Origin: Streptomyces koelreuteriae
GTDB taxonomy: Bacteria; Actinomycetota; Actinomycetes; Streptomycetales; Streptomycetaceae
Assembly: GCF_018604545.1 (NCBI RefSeq)
Contig: NZ_CP075896.1
Span: 6,820,001-6,884,000, forward strand
Direction: 5' to 3'
DNA: 64,000 bases
Shown here: positions 8,387-15,569 of the stretch, piece after piece
Position numbering within the stretch: position 1 is the stretch's first letter
Layout of the letters: each line of letters starts with the position of its first letter
The notes under the pieces: generated by a model
What the model saw: the letters and a program-made list of their open reading frames with translations, nothing else
Database searches by the model: none
Told to the model about the DNA's origin: nothing
Program-made: the position numbers and the translations under genes

Positions 8387-9346
8387 GTCCGCGGCCTCCT
8401 CGGGCCGGGGCTCCGGAGCCGCTCCCGGAGCCCCGCCCCGAGCCGCCGCCCGCGACCGCGACCGCGACCGGGACACCGCGACACCCGCCAGGCACAGCAC
8501 ACCGCCGACCAGGGTGAGCAGCCCCGGCACCTCGCCGAGGAACAGCCAGGACATCAGGACGACCAGCGCGGGCGCCGCGTACGTCGTCGCGCCCATCCTG
8601 CTCGCGGTCGTCCGGGACAGGGCGTACGCCCACGTGGTGAAGGCGAGGGCGGTCGGGAAGACGCCCAGGTACACCATGTTGAGCGTCGCGGACGCCGGCG
8701 CGTCGGCGGCCTCCGCGACGAGCTGCCCGGCGAACGGCAGACACAGCACCGCGCCGACCAGACACCCGAACGTCGTCACCTGCAAGGGACTCGCCGAGCC
8801 CAGCGCGGGCTTCTGCGCCACGACGCCACCGGCGTACGCGACCGCCGCCAGCAGGCACAGCACCACCCCGAGCACCGAGGATCCGCCCTCGCCCGACATC
8901 GACAGCCCCACCGTCACGGCACCGGCGAACGACACCGCCATCCCCGCCAGCAGCCGCGGCGGCATCGGGTCCCCGAGCAGCCGGGCACCGAGCAGCGCGA
9001 TCAGGATCGGCCCGGTGTTCACGACCAGGGCGGCGGTGCCCGCGTCGACCTGCTGCTCGCCCCAGTTGAGGGCGACCATGTAGAAGCCGAACCAGAGCAC
9101 CCCCGATATCGCGATCCCGCGCCAGGCCCCGCGCGGCGGCCATCCCTCCCGCCGCACCAGACAGATCACCCCCAGCGCCAGCACCCCCGCCAGCAGCCGC
9201 CCCAGCGCCAACGCACCCGGCGAGTAAGCGTCCCCCGCACTGCGGATCGAGACGAACGCGGACGCCCACAACACGACGGTGACCGCGGCAGCACCTGCGG
9301 CCAGCAGCTCCGCCCGGCGGTCGGGGCGGGACGGGGAGGTGTTCAT
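8375..9346 (-). CDS. DMT-superfamily permease (EamA domains)
   Basis: 323 residues, about ten hydrophobic helices arranged as two EamA repeats (first repeat around VTVVLWASAFVSIRSAG and NTGPILIALLGARLLGD; second around YLGVFPTALAFTTWAYALSR and LFLGEVPGLLTLVGGVL). Such proteins export amino acids or small metabolites. The tail after the last helix is Arg/Ser-rich and then Ala/Pro/Glu-rich. Two adjacent ATG codons lie at 9349 and 9346; the second was chosen because the GGAG would touch the first. The gene converges with the transporter gene and overlaps its end by 12 bases, leaving no room for an intergenic terminator. Confidence 0.85.
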   Translation of the reverse strand: MNTSPSRPDRRAELLAAGAAAVTVVLWASAFVSIRSAGDAYSPGALALGRLLAGVLALGVICLVRREGWPPRGAWRGIAISGVLWFGFYMVALNWGEQQVDAGTAALVVNTGPILIALLGARLLGDPMPPRLLAGMAVSFAGAVTVGLSMSGEGGSSVLGVVLCLLAAVAYAGGVVAQKPALGSASPLQVTTFGCLVGAVLCLPFAGQLVAEAADAPASATLNMVYLGVFPTALAFTTWAYALSRTTASRMGATTYAAPALVVLMSWLFLGEVPGLLTLVGGVLCLAGVAVSRSRSRSRAAARGGAPGAAPEPRPEEAADSAR

Positions 9347-9349
9347 CAT

Positions 9350-9887
9350 GCTCCAGAGGCTAGGAGTGGCGAAGGGCCGGACGCTCGCGGATTTCGGACG
9401 AGGGGTTCGGACGGGAGGGGAGCGGCGGTTCGGGCCGGGGGCCGAGGCTCGGGCGGTGCGGGTCGGCGCTTGAGGGCCGAGGGCGGGCCTCGGGTGGCGC
9501 GGCAGCCGGGGGCGTGCGGCCATGCCGGGCGCCCCGGCCAAGGCGCTGCGTCCCGTCGAGTGCGTGGTGGGCGGGGGCGCGTTGGCCGGTGCGCCCCCGC
9601 CGAAGGCCTGCGCCCCGGCCAGGGCGCTGTGTCCGGTGCGGTGCCCTGGCTGCGCCAGGCGATGCCTCCCAGGCCCCCCACCAAGGTGGGTGTGGGGTGG
9701 GCGGGGAGCGTGTCGGCGGGTGCGTCCCCGCCGAAGGCGCTGTGTCCGGTGCGGTGCCCTGGCTGCGCCATGCGATGCCTCCCGGGCCCTCACCAAGGCC
9801 CTGCGCCTCGGGCGTTGCGGTGGACGCGTGCGTCGTCGGTGTCGGTCGCCGTGCCACGGCTGAAGGCGCCGCAGGCCCGGCCAGGGA
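9350..9887. other. 538-bp gap between two minus-strand genes; holds an imperfect repeat
   Basis: No convincing gene is seen here. The open frames are low-complexity GC-driven reading frames without family motifs. The stretch contains a 48-base direct repeat (9623-9670 and 9736-9783, one mismatch, period 113), plus shorter echoes of the phrase CCCCCGCCGAAGG at about 9597 and 9726. It probably includes the promoter for the EamA gene near 9350-9420. Confidence 0.6.
9623..9783. repeat. 48-bp direct repeat, two copies
   Basis: Copies at 9623-9670 and 9736-9783 begin GGCGCTGTGTCCGGTGCGG and end GCGATGCCTCCC, and differ at a single base (GCCAGGCG against GCCATGCG). The 113-base period suggests a recent tandem duplication of non-coding DNA. 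Confidence 0.8.
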
Positions 9888-10601
9888 TCAGCGCAGTGTC
9901 GCCGCCTCCACCCCCAGCAGCTCGAAGAGGGCCTGTTCACCGGCCGCCGTCACCTTCACCGCTCGCTCGGAGCCGATGCGGACGCACCAGCCCGTGTCCA
10001 GGGCGTGTCGGCACAGGGCCGCGCCCGCGACGCCCGCGAGGTGGGGGCGGCGTTCGGTCCAGTCCAGGCAGGCGCGTGCCAGGGGGCGTCTGCCACGCCG
10101 TTCGAGGCCGATGCCGGCCGAGGCGAACCAGGCCAGGCCCGTGTCGGTGAGTGCGAATCCGGTCTCCTGCTGCAGCAGCCCGCGGGCCGTCAACGCCTCG
10201 GTGACCGCGATGCCGAGCCGGCCGGCGAGATGGTCGTAGCAGGTGCGGCCCCGGGCCATCGCCGAGCCCGCGCTCGACTCCCGCAGGCTCCGCGGCCGTA
10301 CGGCGGCCGTGCCCGGCGCGACCTGTGCGGCCAGGTCCTCCAACAGCTGCGCGACCCGCGCGTCTGCCAGCCGGACGTACCGGTGCCGGCCCTGGCGCTC
10401 CTCGGCGAGCAGCCCGCCCGCGACCAGCCTGCTCAGGTGCTCGCTCAGCGTCGACGCGGTGACCCCCGCGTGCCGCCCCAGCTCGCTCGCGGTCCACGCC
10501 CGCCCGTCGAGCAGCGCCAGCAGGCACGCGGCCCGGGTCTCGTCCGCGAACAGCCCGGCGAGCCGTGCCAGGCCGGTGGCCCGCGGATCCCTCGTCGTCA
10601 T
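9888..10601 (-). CDS. ArsR-like winged-helix transcriptional regulator
   Basis: 237 residues. The N-terminal 85 residues form a winged helix of the ArsR type: LFADETRAACLLALLDG, recognition helix ASTLSEHLSRLVAGGLL, wing RQGRHRYVRL. The following 150 residues form an extension (RTCYDHLAGRLGIAVTEAL, LDWTERRPHLAGVAGAALC) common in a Streptomyces subgroup of unknown ligand. DHLAGRLG and DWTERRPHLAG are typical of that subgroup. ATG at 10601 was preferred to GTG at 10619 because it gives the usual N-terminus and lies behind GGGG. The target is unknown; no divergent partner gene exists, since a TetR gene lies upstream on the same strand. Confidence 0.8.
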   Translation of the reverse strand: MTTRDPRATGLARLAGLFADETRAACLLALLDGRAWTASELGRHAGVTASTLSEHLSRLVAGGLLAEERQGRHRYVRLADARVAQLLEDLAAQVAPGTAAVRPRSLRESSAGSAMARGRTCYDHLAGRLGIAVTEALTARGLLQQETGFALTDTGLAWFASAGIGLERRGRRPLARACLDWTERRPHLAGVAGAALCRHALDTGWCVRIGSERAVKVTAAGEQALFELLGVEAATLR

Positions 10602-10647
10602 GGCCCCAGCATGGAACACGGACCGTTCGGCCGCCGCCGAAGTGTCC

Positions 10648-11289
10648 CTACGCGGTCCGCCGTACCTGCTCGTACTGCCCTGCCAGCCCGTCCAGCAGAG
10701 CCGTCAGCCCCGTCTCGAAGGCCCGCTCGTCGATCTTCTCCTGCTGCTCGGCGAGGAGATGGGCCTGCTGGAGATGGGGGTAGTCGGCGGGGTCGTAGGC
10801 GCTCGCGTCGTCCACGAAGCCCCCGGCGAAGGAGCCGAGCGCGGAACCCATCACGAAGTACCGCATCAGCGCGCCGATGGACGTGGCCTGCGCCGGCGGC
10901 CAGCCCGCGGCGACCATCGCGCCGTAGACCGCGTCCGCGAGGCGCAGTCCCGCCGGGCGGCGGCCGGGGCCGCGGGCCAGCACCGGCACGATGTTCGGAT
11001 GGTCGCGCAGCGCGGCCCGGTAGGAGACGGCCCAGTCGTGCAGCGCGGTCCGCCAGTCGCGGCCGTCCTCGAACATCGTCAGATCCACCTGGCCGCTCAC
11101 CGAGTCGGCGACCGCCTCCAGGATCTCGTCCTTGGTGCGGAAGTGGTTGTAGAGCGAGGGCCCGCTGACGCCCAGTTCGGCGGCGAGCCTGCGCGTGGAG
11201 ACGGCCGCCAGGCCCTCCGCGTCCACGAGCGCGCGGGCCGTCTCGACGATCCGGTCGGTGGAGAGCAAGGGCTTGCGCGGTCGGGCCAT
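10648..11289 (-). CDS. TetR-family repressor, probable regulator of the adjacent acyl-CoA dehydrogenase
   Basis: 213 residues. The helix-turn-helix is LSTDRIVETARALVDAEGL...STRRLAAELGVSGPSLYNHFRTKDEIL, and the C-terminal ligand domain matches the TetR_C group found in fatty-acid and acyl-CoA regulators. It is divergent from the acyl-CoA dehydrogenase gene at 11357. A palindrome in the gap (11316-11334) overlaps possible -10 boxes for both genes. The same palindrome stands before the aldehyde dehydrogenase at 4328, so that operon is a second probable target. ATG at 11289 was chosen (MARPRK); ATG at 11298 is also possible, and neither has a clear ribosome binding site, so a very short leader is likely. 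Confidence 0.85.
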   Translation of the reverse strand: MARPRKPLLSTDRIVETARALVDAEGLAAVSTRRLAAELGVSGPSLYNHFRTKDEILEAVADSVSGQVDLTMFEDGRDWRTALHDWAVSYRAALRDHPNIVPVLARGPGRRPAGLRLADAVYGAMVAAGWPPAQATSIGALMRYFVMGSALGSFAGGFVDDASAYDPADYPHLQQAHLLAEQQEKIDERAFETGLTALLDGLAGQYEQVRRTA

Positions 11290-11315
11290 GGCGCACATAG
11301 TAGGGCTGCCGACGG

Positions 11316-11334
11316 AAACTAGCAGTGCTAATTA
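11316..11334 (+). promoter_or_regulatory. Predicted TetR operator (AAACTA-N7-TAATTA)
   Basis: AAACTA-GCAGTGC-TAATTA has a perfect inner palindrome TAGCA-G-TGCTA and lies between the divergent TetR and acyl-CoA dehydrogenase starts. TAAAAT (11333-11338) could be the -10 for the dehydrogenase, and TAGTTT on the minus strand the -10 for the repressor. It shares both outer half-sites with the palindrome at 4269-4287. Confidence 0.65.
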
Positions 11335-11356
11335 AAATGTACCGTGTTCAAGTGGG

Positions 11357-12517
11357 GTGCCTGTGGTGAACCTGGAGCTCAGCGAGGAACAGACCGCCAT
11401 GCGGCAGCTCGCCCGGGACTTTGTCGAGCGCGAGATCACCCCGAACGTCATCGCCTGGGACCGCGCCGAGGAAGTCGACCGCGGAGTCGTCAAGAAGCTC
11501 GGCGAGGTCGGCTTCCTGGGCCTGGCCGTCGACGAGGAGTACGGCGGCTCAGGCGGCGACCACCTCGCGTACTGCCTGGTCACGGAGGAACTGGGCCGGG
11601 GCGACTCGTCCGTGCGCGGCGTCGTCTCCGTCTCGCTGGGGCTCGTCGCCAAGACCGTCGCCGCCTGGGGGAGCGAGGAGCAGAAGCGGCGGTGGCTGCC
11701 GGGGCTCACCGCCGGCGAGGCGGTCGGCTGCTTCGGCCTGACCGAGCCGGGCACGGGCTCGGACGCGGGCAACCTCGCGACCCGGGCCGTACGCGACGGC
11801 GACGACTACGTCATCAACGGCACCAAGATGTTCATCACCAACGGCACCTGGGCCGACGTCGTCCTGCTCTTCGCCCGCTCCACGGACGCCCCCGGCCACA
11901 AGGGCGTCTCCGCCTTCCTGGTCCCCACCGACACTCCTGGCCTGACGCGCCGCACGATCCACGGCAAGCTCGGGCTGCGCGGCCAGACCACGGCCGAACT
12001 GGTGCTGGAGGACGTACGCGTGCCCGCCTCGGCGCTGCTGGGGGAGGAGGGCAAGGGCTTCTCGATCGCCATGTCCGCCCTCGCCAAGGGCCGGATGTCG
12101 GTCGCCGCCGGCTGTGTCGGCATAGCCCAGGCCGCACTGGACGCGGCGGTGCGCTACGCGGGCGAGCGCGAGCAGTTCGGGAAGCCCATCGCCGGGCACC
12201 AGCTCGTCCAGGAGCTGATCAGCGACATCGCCGTGGACGTCGACGCAGCCCGGCTGCTGACCTGGCGGGTCGCCGATCTGATCGACCGGGGTCAGCCGTT
12301 CGCCGTCGAGTCCTCCAAGGCCAAGCTGTTCGCCTCGGAGGCGGCCGTCCGCGCCGCGAACAACGCGCTCCAGGTCTTCGGCGGCTACGGCTACATCGAC
12401 GAGTACCCGGCGGGCAAGCTGCTGCGGGACGCCCGCGTGATGACCCTCTACGAGGGCACCAGCCAGATCCAGAAACTGGTCATCGGGCGGGCGCTGACAG
12501 GGGTTTCGGCGTTCTGA
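11357..12517 (+). CDS. Acyl-CoA dehydrogenase, FAD-dependent
   Basis: 386 residues, the usual length. Motifs are CFGLTEPGTGSDAGNL (FAD/substrate signature 1), FITNGTWADVVLLFAR, AGEREQFGKPI, QVFGGYGYIDEYP, and the catalytic base Glu366 in LYEGTSQIQ. Position and context match short- or branched-chain acyl-CoA dehydrogenases, which put a 2,3 double bond into acyl-CoA using electron transfer flavoprotein. GTG at 11357, 11363 and 11366 are all possible starts. The gene is divergent from a TetR repressor with an operator between them, so induction by an acyl-CoA ligand is likely. A short direct repeat CTGAGTACCT lies at the 3' end. Confidence 0.92.
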   Translation: MPVVNLELSEEQTAMRQLARDFVEREITPNVIAWDRAEEVDRGVVKKLGEVGFLGLAVDEEYGGSGGDHLAYCLVTEELGRGDSSVRGVVSVSLGLVAKTVAAWGSEEQKRRWLPGLTAGEAVGCFGLTEPGTGSDAGNLATRAVRDGDDYVINGTKMFITNGTWADVVLLFARSTDAPGHKGVSAFLVPTDTPGLTRRTIHGKLGLRGQTTAELVLEDVRVPASALLGEEGKGFSIAMSALAKGRMSVAAGCVGIAQAALDAAVRYAGEREQFGKPIAGHQLVQELISDIAVDVDAARLLTWRVADLIDRGQPFAVESSKAKLFASEAAVRAANNALQVFGGYGYIDEYPAGKLLRDARVMTLYEGTSQIQKLVIGRALTGVSAF

Positions 12518-12577
12518 GTACCTTCCTGAGTACCTCGGCGGATGTGGCGCGGGCCACTTCGGCCGAAGCTTGGCCCC

Positions 12578-12823
12578 ATGAGTGACACACCGGGCAAGCA
12601 GAACACCGCGGCCTTCTACGGCCAGGCCGTCGCCTCCTTCGCCGTCGCCATGGCGGCCACCGCCATCGGCATCTACCAGCTCAGCGCCGACGCCTGGGTC
12701 CGCGGCTTCCTCGCCATCGCCGTCCTGTACCTGGTCACCTCCGCCTTCACCCTGGCCAAGGTGATCCGGGACCGGCAGGACGGGGCTTCGGCGCCCACCT
12801 ACACCCCCTTCGAGAAGCACTGA
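12578..12823 (+). CDS. YiaA/YiaB-type two-helix membrane protein
   Basis: 81 residues. Two hydrophobic helices (AVASFAVAMAATAIGIYQL and GFLAIAVLYLVTSAFTLAKV) with the conserved FYGQAVASF and LVTSAFTLAKVIRDRQ segments match the YiaAB two-helix domain of inner-membrane proteins of unknown role. The ATG at 12578 follows the end of the acyl-CoA dehydrogenase gene by 60 bases. Function unknown. Confidence 0.85.
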   Translation: MSDTPGKQNTAAFYGQAVASFAVAMAATAIGIYQLSADAWVRGFLAIAVLYLVTSAFTLAKVIRDRQDGASAPTYTPFEKH

Positions 12824-12846
12824 GCGGTCGCGGGGCCGAACGCGCA

Positions 12847-12862
12847 CTAAGCGCCCGCTCAC
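12847..12862 (+). promoter_or_regulatory. Predicted TetR operator (CTAAGCG-type), copy 1
   Basis: CTAAGCGCCCGCTCAC is a partly decayed palindrome located 46 bases before the TetR ATG, just upstream of a possible -10 TATGGT (12872-12877). It matches the perfect-armed palindrome at 14049-14064 in 12 of 16 positions. It is probably an autoregulatory site. Confidence 0.5.
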
Positions 12863-12907
12863 CTTCGGCGGTATGGTGGTGCACCTGCCAGTGGAGAGGG
12901 GCACGTG

Positions 12908-13552
12908 ATGGGTACGGCGGAGGAGACGGCCGGCGGCGAGGCGCAGGCGTGGGGCGAGGTCACGCCCGACGCGGCGCGACGGCTGCTGATCGCCGCGGTG
13001 GAGGCCTTCGCCGAGCGCGGGTACCACGCCACGACGACCCGTGACATCGCGGGCCGCGCCGGAATGAGCCCGGCCGCGCTCTACATCCACTACAAGACCA
13101 AGGAAGAGCTGCTGCACCGCATCAGCAGGATCGGGCACGCGAAGGCCCTGGAGATCCTGCGGACGGCGGCCCGGCGCGAGGGCAGCGCCCGCGAGCGCCT
13201 GGCCGACGCGGTCAGCTCCTTCGTCCGCTGGCACGCCGGCGGGCGCACCACGGCCCGGGTCGTCCAGTACGAGCTGGACTCGCTCGGGCCGGACGCCCGG
13301 GCCGAGATCCTCGCGCTGCGCCGGCAGTGCGACGACGAGGTGCACGCGGTCATCGTGGACGGCGTGGCGTCGGGCGAGTTCGATGTGCTCGACGTCAAGG
13401 GGACCACCCTCGCGGTGCTCTCCCTCTGCATCGACGTGGCCCGCTGGTTCAACGTCGACGGGCCCTGGACGCCGGACGAGGTCGGCGCGCTGTACGCCGA
13501 CCTCGTGCTGCGGATGGTCGGAGCCGGGGAGCCGGCGCCGGCTCAGAAGTAG
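12908..13552 (+). CDS. TetR-family transcriptional regulator
   Basis: 214 residues. The DNA-binding domain is ARRLLIAAVEAFAERGYHATTTRDIAGRAGMSPAALYIHYKTKEELL. The C-terminal domain resembles regulators of acyl-CoA and steroid-type catabolism (WHAGGRTTARVVQYELDSL). ATG at 12908 was chosen because GGAGAGGGG at 12893-12901 sits six bases away. The stop overlaps the end of the convergent MaoC gene by 10 bases. Operator-like palindromes before this gene (12847) and before the MaoC gene (14049) suggest that it represses itself and the hydratase gene. Confidence 0.88.
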   Translation: MGTAEETAGGEAQAWGEVTPDAARRLLIAAVEAFAERGYHATTTRDIAGRAGMSPAALYIHYKTKEELLHRISRIGHAKALEILRTAARREGSARERLADAVSSFVRWHAGGRTTARVVQYELDSLGPDARAEILALRRQCDDEVHAVIVDGVASGEFDVLDVKGTTLAVLSLCIDVARWFNVDGPWTPDEVGALYADLVLRMVGAGEPAPAQK

Positions 13553-14004
13553 TAGCGCGCCACGGACTCGGCGACGCAGACGGGCTTGTCGCCGCCCTCG
13601 CGCTCCAGCGTGAAGGCGACGGTGACCTGGACGCCGCCGGTCACGTCCTCGACGCCGGTGATCGTGGCGGTCGCGCGCAGCCGGGAGCCGACCGGCACGG
13701 GCGCGGGGAAACGCACCTTGTTCGTGCCGTAGTTGACGCCCATCTTCACGCCCTCGACCGCGATCAGCTGCGGCCCGAAGAGGGGGAGCAGCGACAGGGT
13801 CAGATAGCCGTGCGCGATGGTCGTGCCGAACGGGCCCGCGGCGGCCTTCTCGGGGTCGACGTGGATCCACTGGTGGTCACCGGTGGCCTCCGCGAAGAGG
13901 TCGACCCGCTTCTGGTCGATGTCGAGCCAGTCGGTGTACCCGAGCTGTTCGCCCACCGCCGACTTCAGGTCGTCGACGGACGTGAAGATCCTCGGCTCTG
14001 CCAT
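13543..14004 (-). CDS. MaoC-type (R)-specific enoyl-CoA hydratase
   Basis: 153 residues with the hot-dog fold signature ATGDHQWIHVDPEKAA and the hydratase motif GTTIAHGYLTLSLL, where Asp and His form the catalytic pair. Such enzymes add water to trans-2-enoyl-CoA. The 3' end overlaps the TetR gene tail to tail by 10 bases. GAGAGG precedes the ATG. A palindrome at 14049-14064 in the promoter region matches one before the TetR gene, so induction by an acyl-CoA-like ligand is likely. Next to two acyl-CoA dehydrogenase modules in this window, it fits beta-oxidation or short-chain acyl-CoA breakdown. Confidence 0.9.
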   Translation of the reverse strand: MAEPRIFTSVDDLKSAVGEQLGYTDWLDIDQKRVDLFAEATGDHQWIHVDPEKAAAGPFGTTIAHGYLTLSLLPLFGPQLIAVEGVKMGVNYGTNKVRFPAPVPVGSRLRATATITGVEDVTGGVQVTVAFTLEREGGDKPVCVAESVARYYF

Positions 14005-14048
14005 GTCCCGGCCTCTCGCATGTCAGGGATGCTGATGTCTCTACTTCT

Positions 14049-14064
14049 CTAAGCGACTGCTTAG
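14049..14064 (-). promoter_or_regulatory. Predicted TetR operator (CTAAGC-N4-GCTTAG), copy 2
   Basis: CTAAGC-GACT-GCTTAG has perfect 6-bp arms and lies 45 bases upstream of the MaoC gene and 51 bases upstream of soxR, so it may influence both. It matches the site at 12847 in 12 of 16 positions. Confidence 0.6.
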
Positions 14065-14114
14065 CATGGTCGGCCGCGGGGGGTCGTGTCAACGGACTGG
14101 GTAGGGTTCGATGG

Positions 14115-14579
14115 GTGCCCCAGATTCCAGAGCAGATCCATGAGCTCACGGTCGGCCAGCTCGCGGCGCGCAGCGGCGCGGCCGTCTCCGCGCTGCACTT
14201 CTACGAGTCCAAGGGCCTGATCGGCAGCCGCCGGACCTCCGGCAACCAGCGCCGCTACTCACGTGACACGCTCCGCCGGGTCGCCTTCATCAGGGCCGCG
14301 CAACGGGTCGGCATCCCGCTGGCGACGATCCGCGAGGCACTGGCGGAACTCCCCGAGGAGCGCACGCCGACCAGGGAGGACTGGGCGCACCTCTCGGAAG
14401 CCTGGCGCTCCGAACTGGACGAGCGCATCGCCCAACTGAACCGCCTGCGCGACCACCTCACCGACTGCATCGGCTGCGGCTGCCTCTCCCTCGAAGGCTG
14501 CGTCCTCTCCAACCCGGACGACGCCTTCGGCGAACGCCGCACAGGCTCCCGCCTGATGGTGGACAAGAACCGCGCATAG
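14115..14579 (+). CDS. soxR: Redox-sensitive MerR-family regulator SoxR
   Basis: 154 residues. The N-terminal MerR helix-turn-helix is LTVGQLAARSGAAVSALHFYESKGLI. The iron-sulfur motif CIGCGCLSLEGC (C-x2-C-x-C-x5-C) near residues 115-130 holds the [2Fe-2S] cluster of SoxR. In Streptomyces, SoxR senses endogenous redox-active metabolites such as actinorhodin and activates a handful of oxidoreductase and export genes rather than soxS. The GTG at 14115 gives the usual start. No soxS is present, and I see no SoxR-box palindrome next to the neighbouring genes, so its targets lie elsewhere. Confidence 0.93.
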   Translation: MPQIPEQIHELTVGQLAARSGAAVSALHFYESKGLIGSRRTSGNQRRYSRDTLRRVAFIRAAQRVGIPLATIREALAELPEERTPTREDWAHLSEAWRSELDERIAQLNRLRDHLTDCIGCGCLSLEGCVLSNPDDAFGERRTGSRLMVDKNRA

Positions 14580-14599
14580 CCAGAGCTGCGGGCATGCGT

Positions 14600-14700
14600 G
14601 CCTCCCCCAGTGCCTTAAGGGCCTGGGAGGTGCCCCCAGGGCGGCACGGGTGGGCGGTGGGGGTCCCCCCGCTCGAGCGAAGCCGAGAGTGGGGGAGGCA
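14600..14700. repeat. Intergenic inverted-repeat element between convergent genes
   Basis: Two nested hairpins lie between soxR and the BKACE gene. The first is CCTCCCCCAG / CTGGGAGG around GCCTTAAGG (14601-14630). The second is GGTCCCCCCGCTC / GAGAGTGGGGGA (14662-14697) around CGAGCGAAGCC. The phrase CGCTCGAGCGAAGCCGAGAG is one I recall as dispersed through many Streptomyces genomes. It probably acts as a bidirectional terminator. Confidence 0.6.
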
Positions 14701-14738
14701 CCCCGCTCCGCCGGGCTGCGCACCCCCCGCCCCCAGCC

Positions 14739-15476
14739 TCAACGCCGAGCACCCGCCGCCCGACCAAGCGCGTACTCACCCAACCCCGCCAAAACCAACT
14801 CCGCATTGGACCGAGCCCGCCCCCCACCCGGCAACACCAGCACATCCTCAAGCCCGACCCGAGCCCCCACCCCCAACCGCCCCGCGAGCCGCAGCACAGG
14901 CCAAGCACCCCCGTCCTCCCCGTGCAACAACACAGGACGGCCATGGGCGGAACCGATCTCGGACAGCAACCCCCGCGCAGAGGCAACGGCACTCCCCGCA
15001 TCCGTGTCCGTCACCTCGGCCAGCACCCGCAAAACCCTCGGCCCCAGCGAAGACGCGGCAAACCGCTCCGCCCCGTCCGTCCCCGACCAGATCCCCGCCT
15101 CCACCCCCACCCCGAGATCGAGAAGCGCGGCGGCCACCTCCTCCGCCCCCGGCTCATGCCAGTTGACCGAAGCGTGGTCGGGCAGCACCGTCCACCCCCG
15201 GACACGCTCCACCCTGGCGGCGGGGTCCGGCTCAGCCCACGCCCCCGTCGTCACCCCGACCGGCACCGACACCCGCGCCCGAATCGCCTCCAGCGTCACC
15301 GCGAGCACGCGCGGCGACAGCGTGTCCCGTCCGCACGGCGTCTTGGGGTGAACATGGATGTCCGTGGCCCCGGCCGCGACGGCCTCCGCCGCGGACTCGG
15401 CCATCGCCTCGGGCGTCAGCGGCACCGCCGCACCGTCGGCGGCTCCCCGCGCCCCGTTCAGACACACCTGCACCAT
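14739..15476 (-). CDS. BKACE (DUF849) family beta-keto acid cleavage enzyme
   Basis: 245 residues. HVHPKTP and VNWHEPG supply the His residues that bind the metal in this TIM-barrel family, and the N-terminal VQVCLNGAR and GVTTGAW are family features. BKACE enzymes split a beta-keto acid with acetyl-CoA to give acetoacetate and an acyl-CoA; the prototype acts in lysine fermentation. The protein is shorter than the usual 270-300 residues, mainly at the C-terminus, so the activity may differ. The ATG at 15476 matches the start of the domain. No operon partner is evident: a zinc-ribbon protein gene lies upstream with a gap of about 90 bases. Confidence 0.78.
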   Translation of the reverse strand: MVQVCLNGARGAADGAAVPLTPEAMAESAAEAVAAGATDIHVHPKTPCGRDTLSPRVLAVTLEAIRARVSVPVGVTTGAWAEPDPAARVERVRGWTVLPDHASVNWHEPGAEEVAAALLDLGVGVEAGIWSGTDGAERFAASSLGPRVLRVLAEVTDTDAGSAVASARGLLSEIGSAHGRPVLLHGEDGGAWPVLRLAGRLGVGARVGLEDVLVLPGGGRARSNAELVLAGLGEYALGRAAGARR

Positions 15477-15569
15477 GTCCCGATGGTGCCAGTCACCACT
15501 GACAACCGGCCCCGGCGGCGACAGTGGGGGTGCGGCATCCCCGGCGCACCCCCCGCGCACCCGCGTTCG

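Noticed and set aside
14115..14579. SoxR as a regulator of the adjacent MaoC or BKACE genes
   Set aside because: No SoxR-type palindrome with the usual close -35/-10 spacing was found near those genes; the palindrome present at 14049 matches one before a TetR gene instead.
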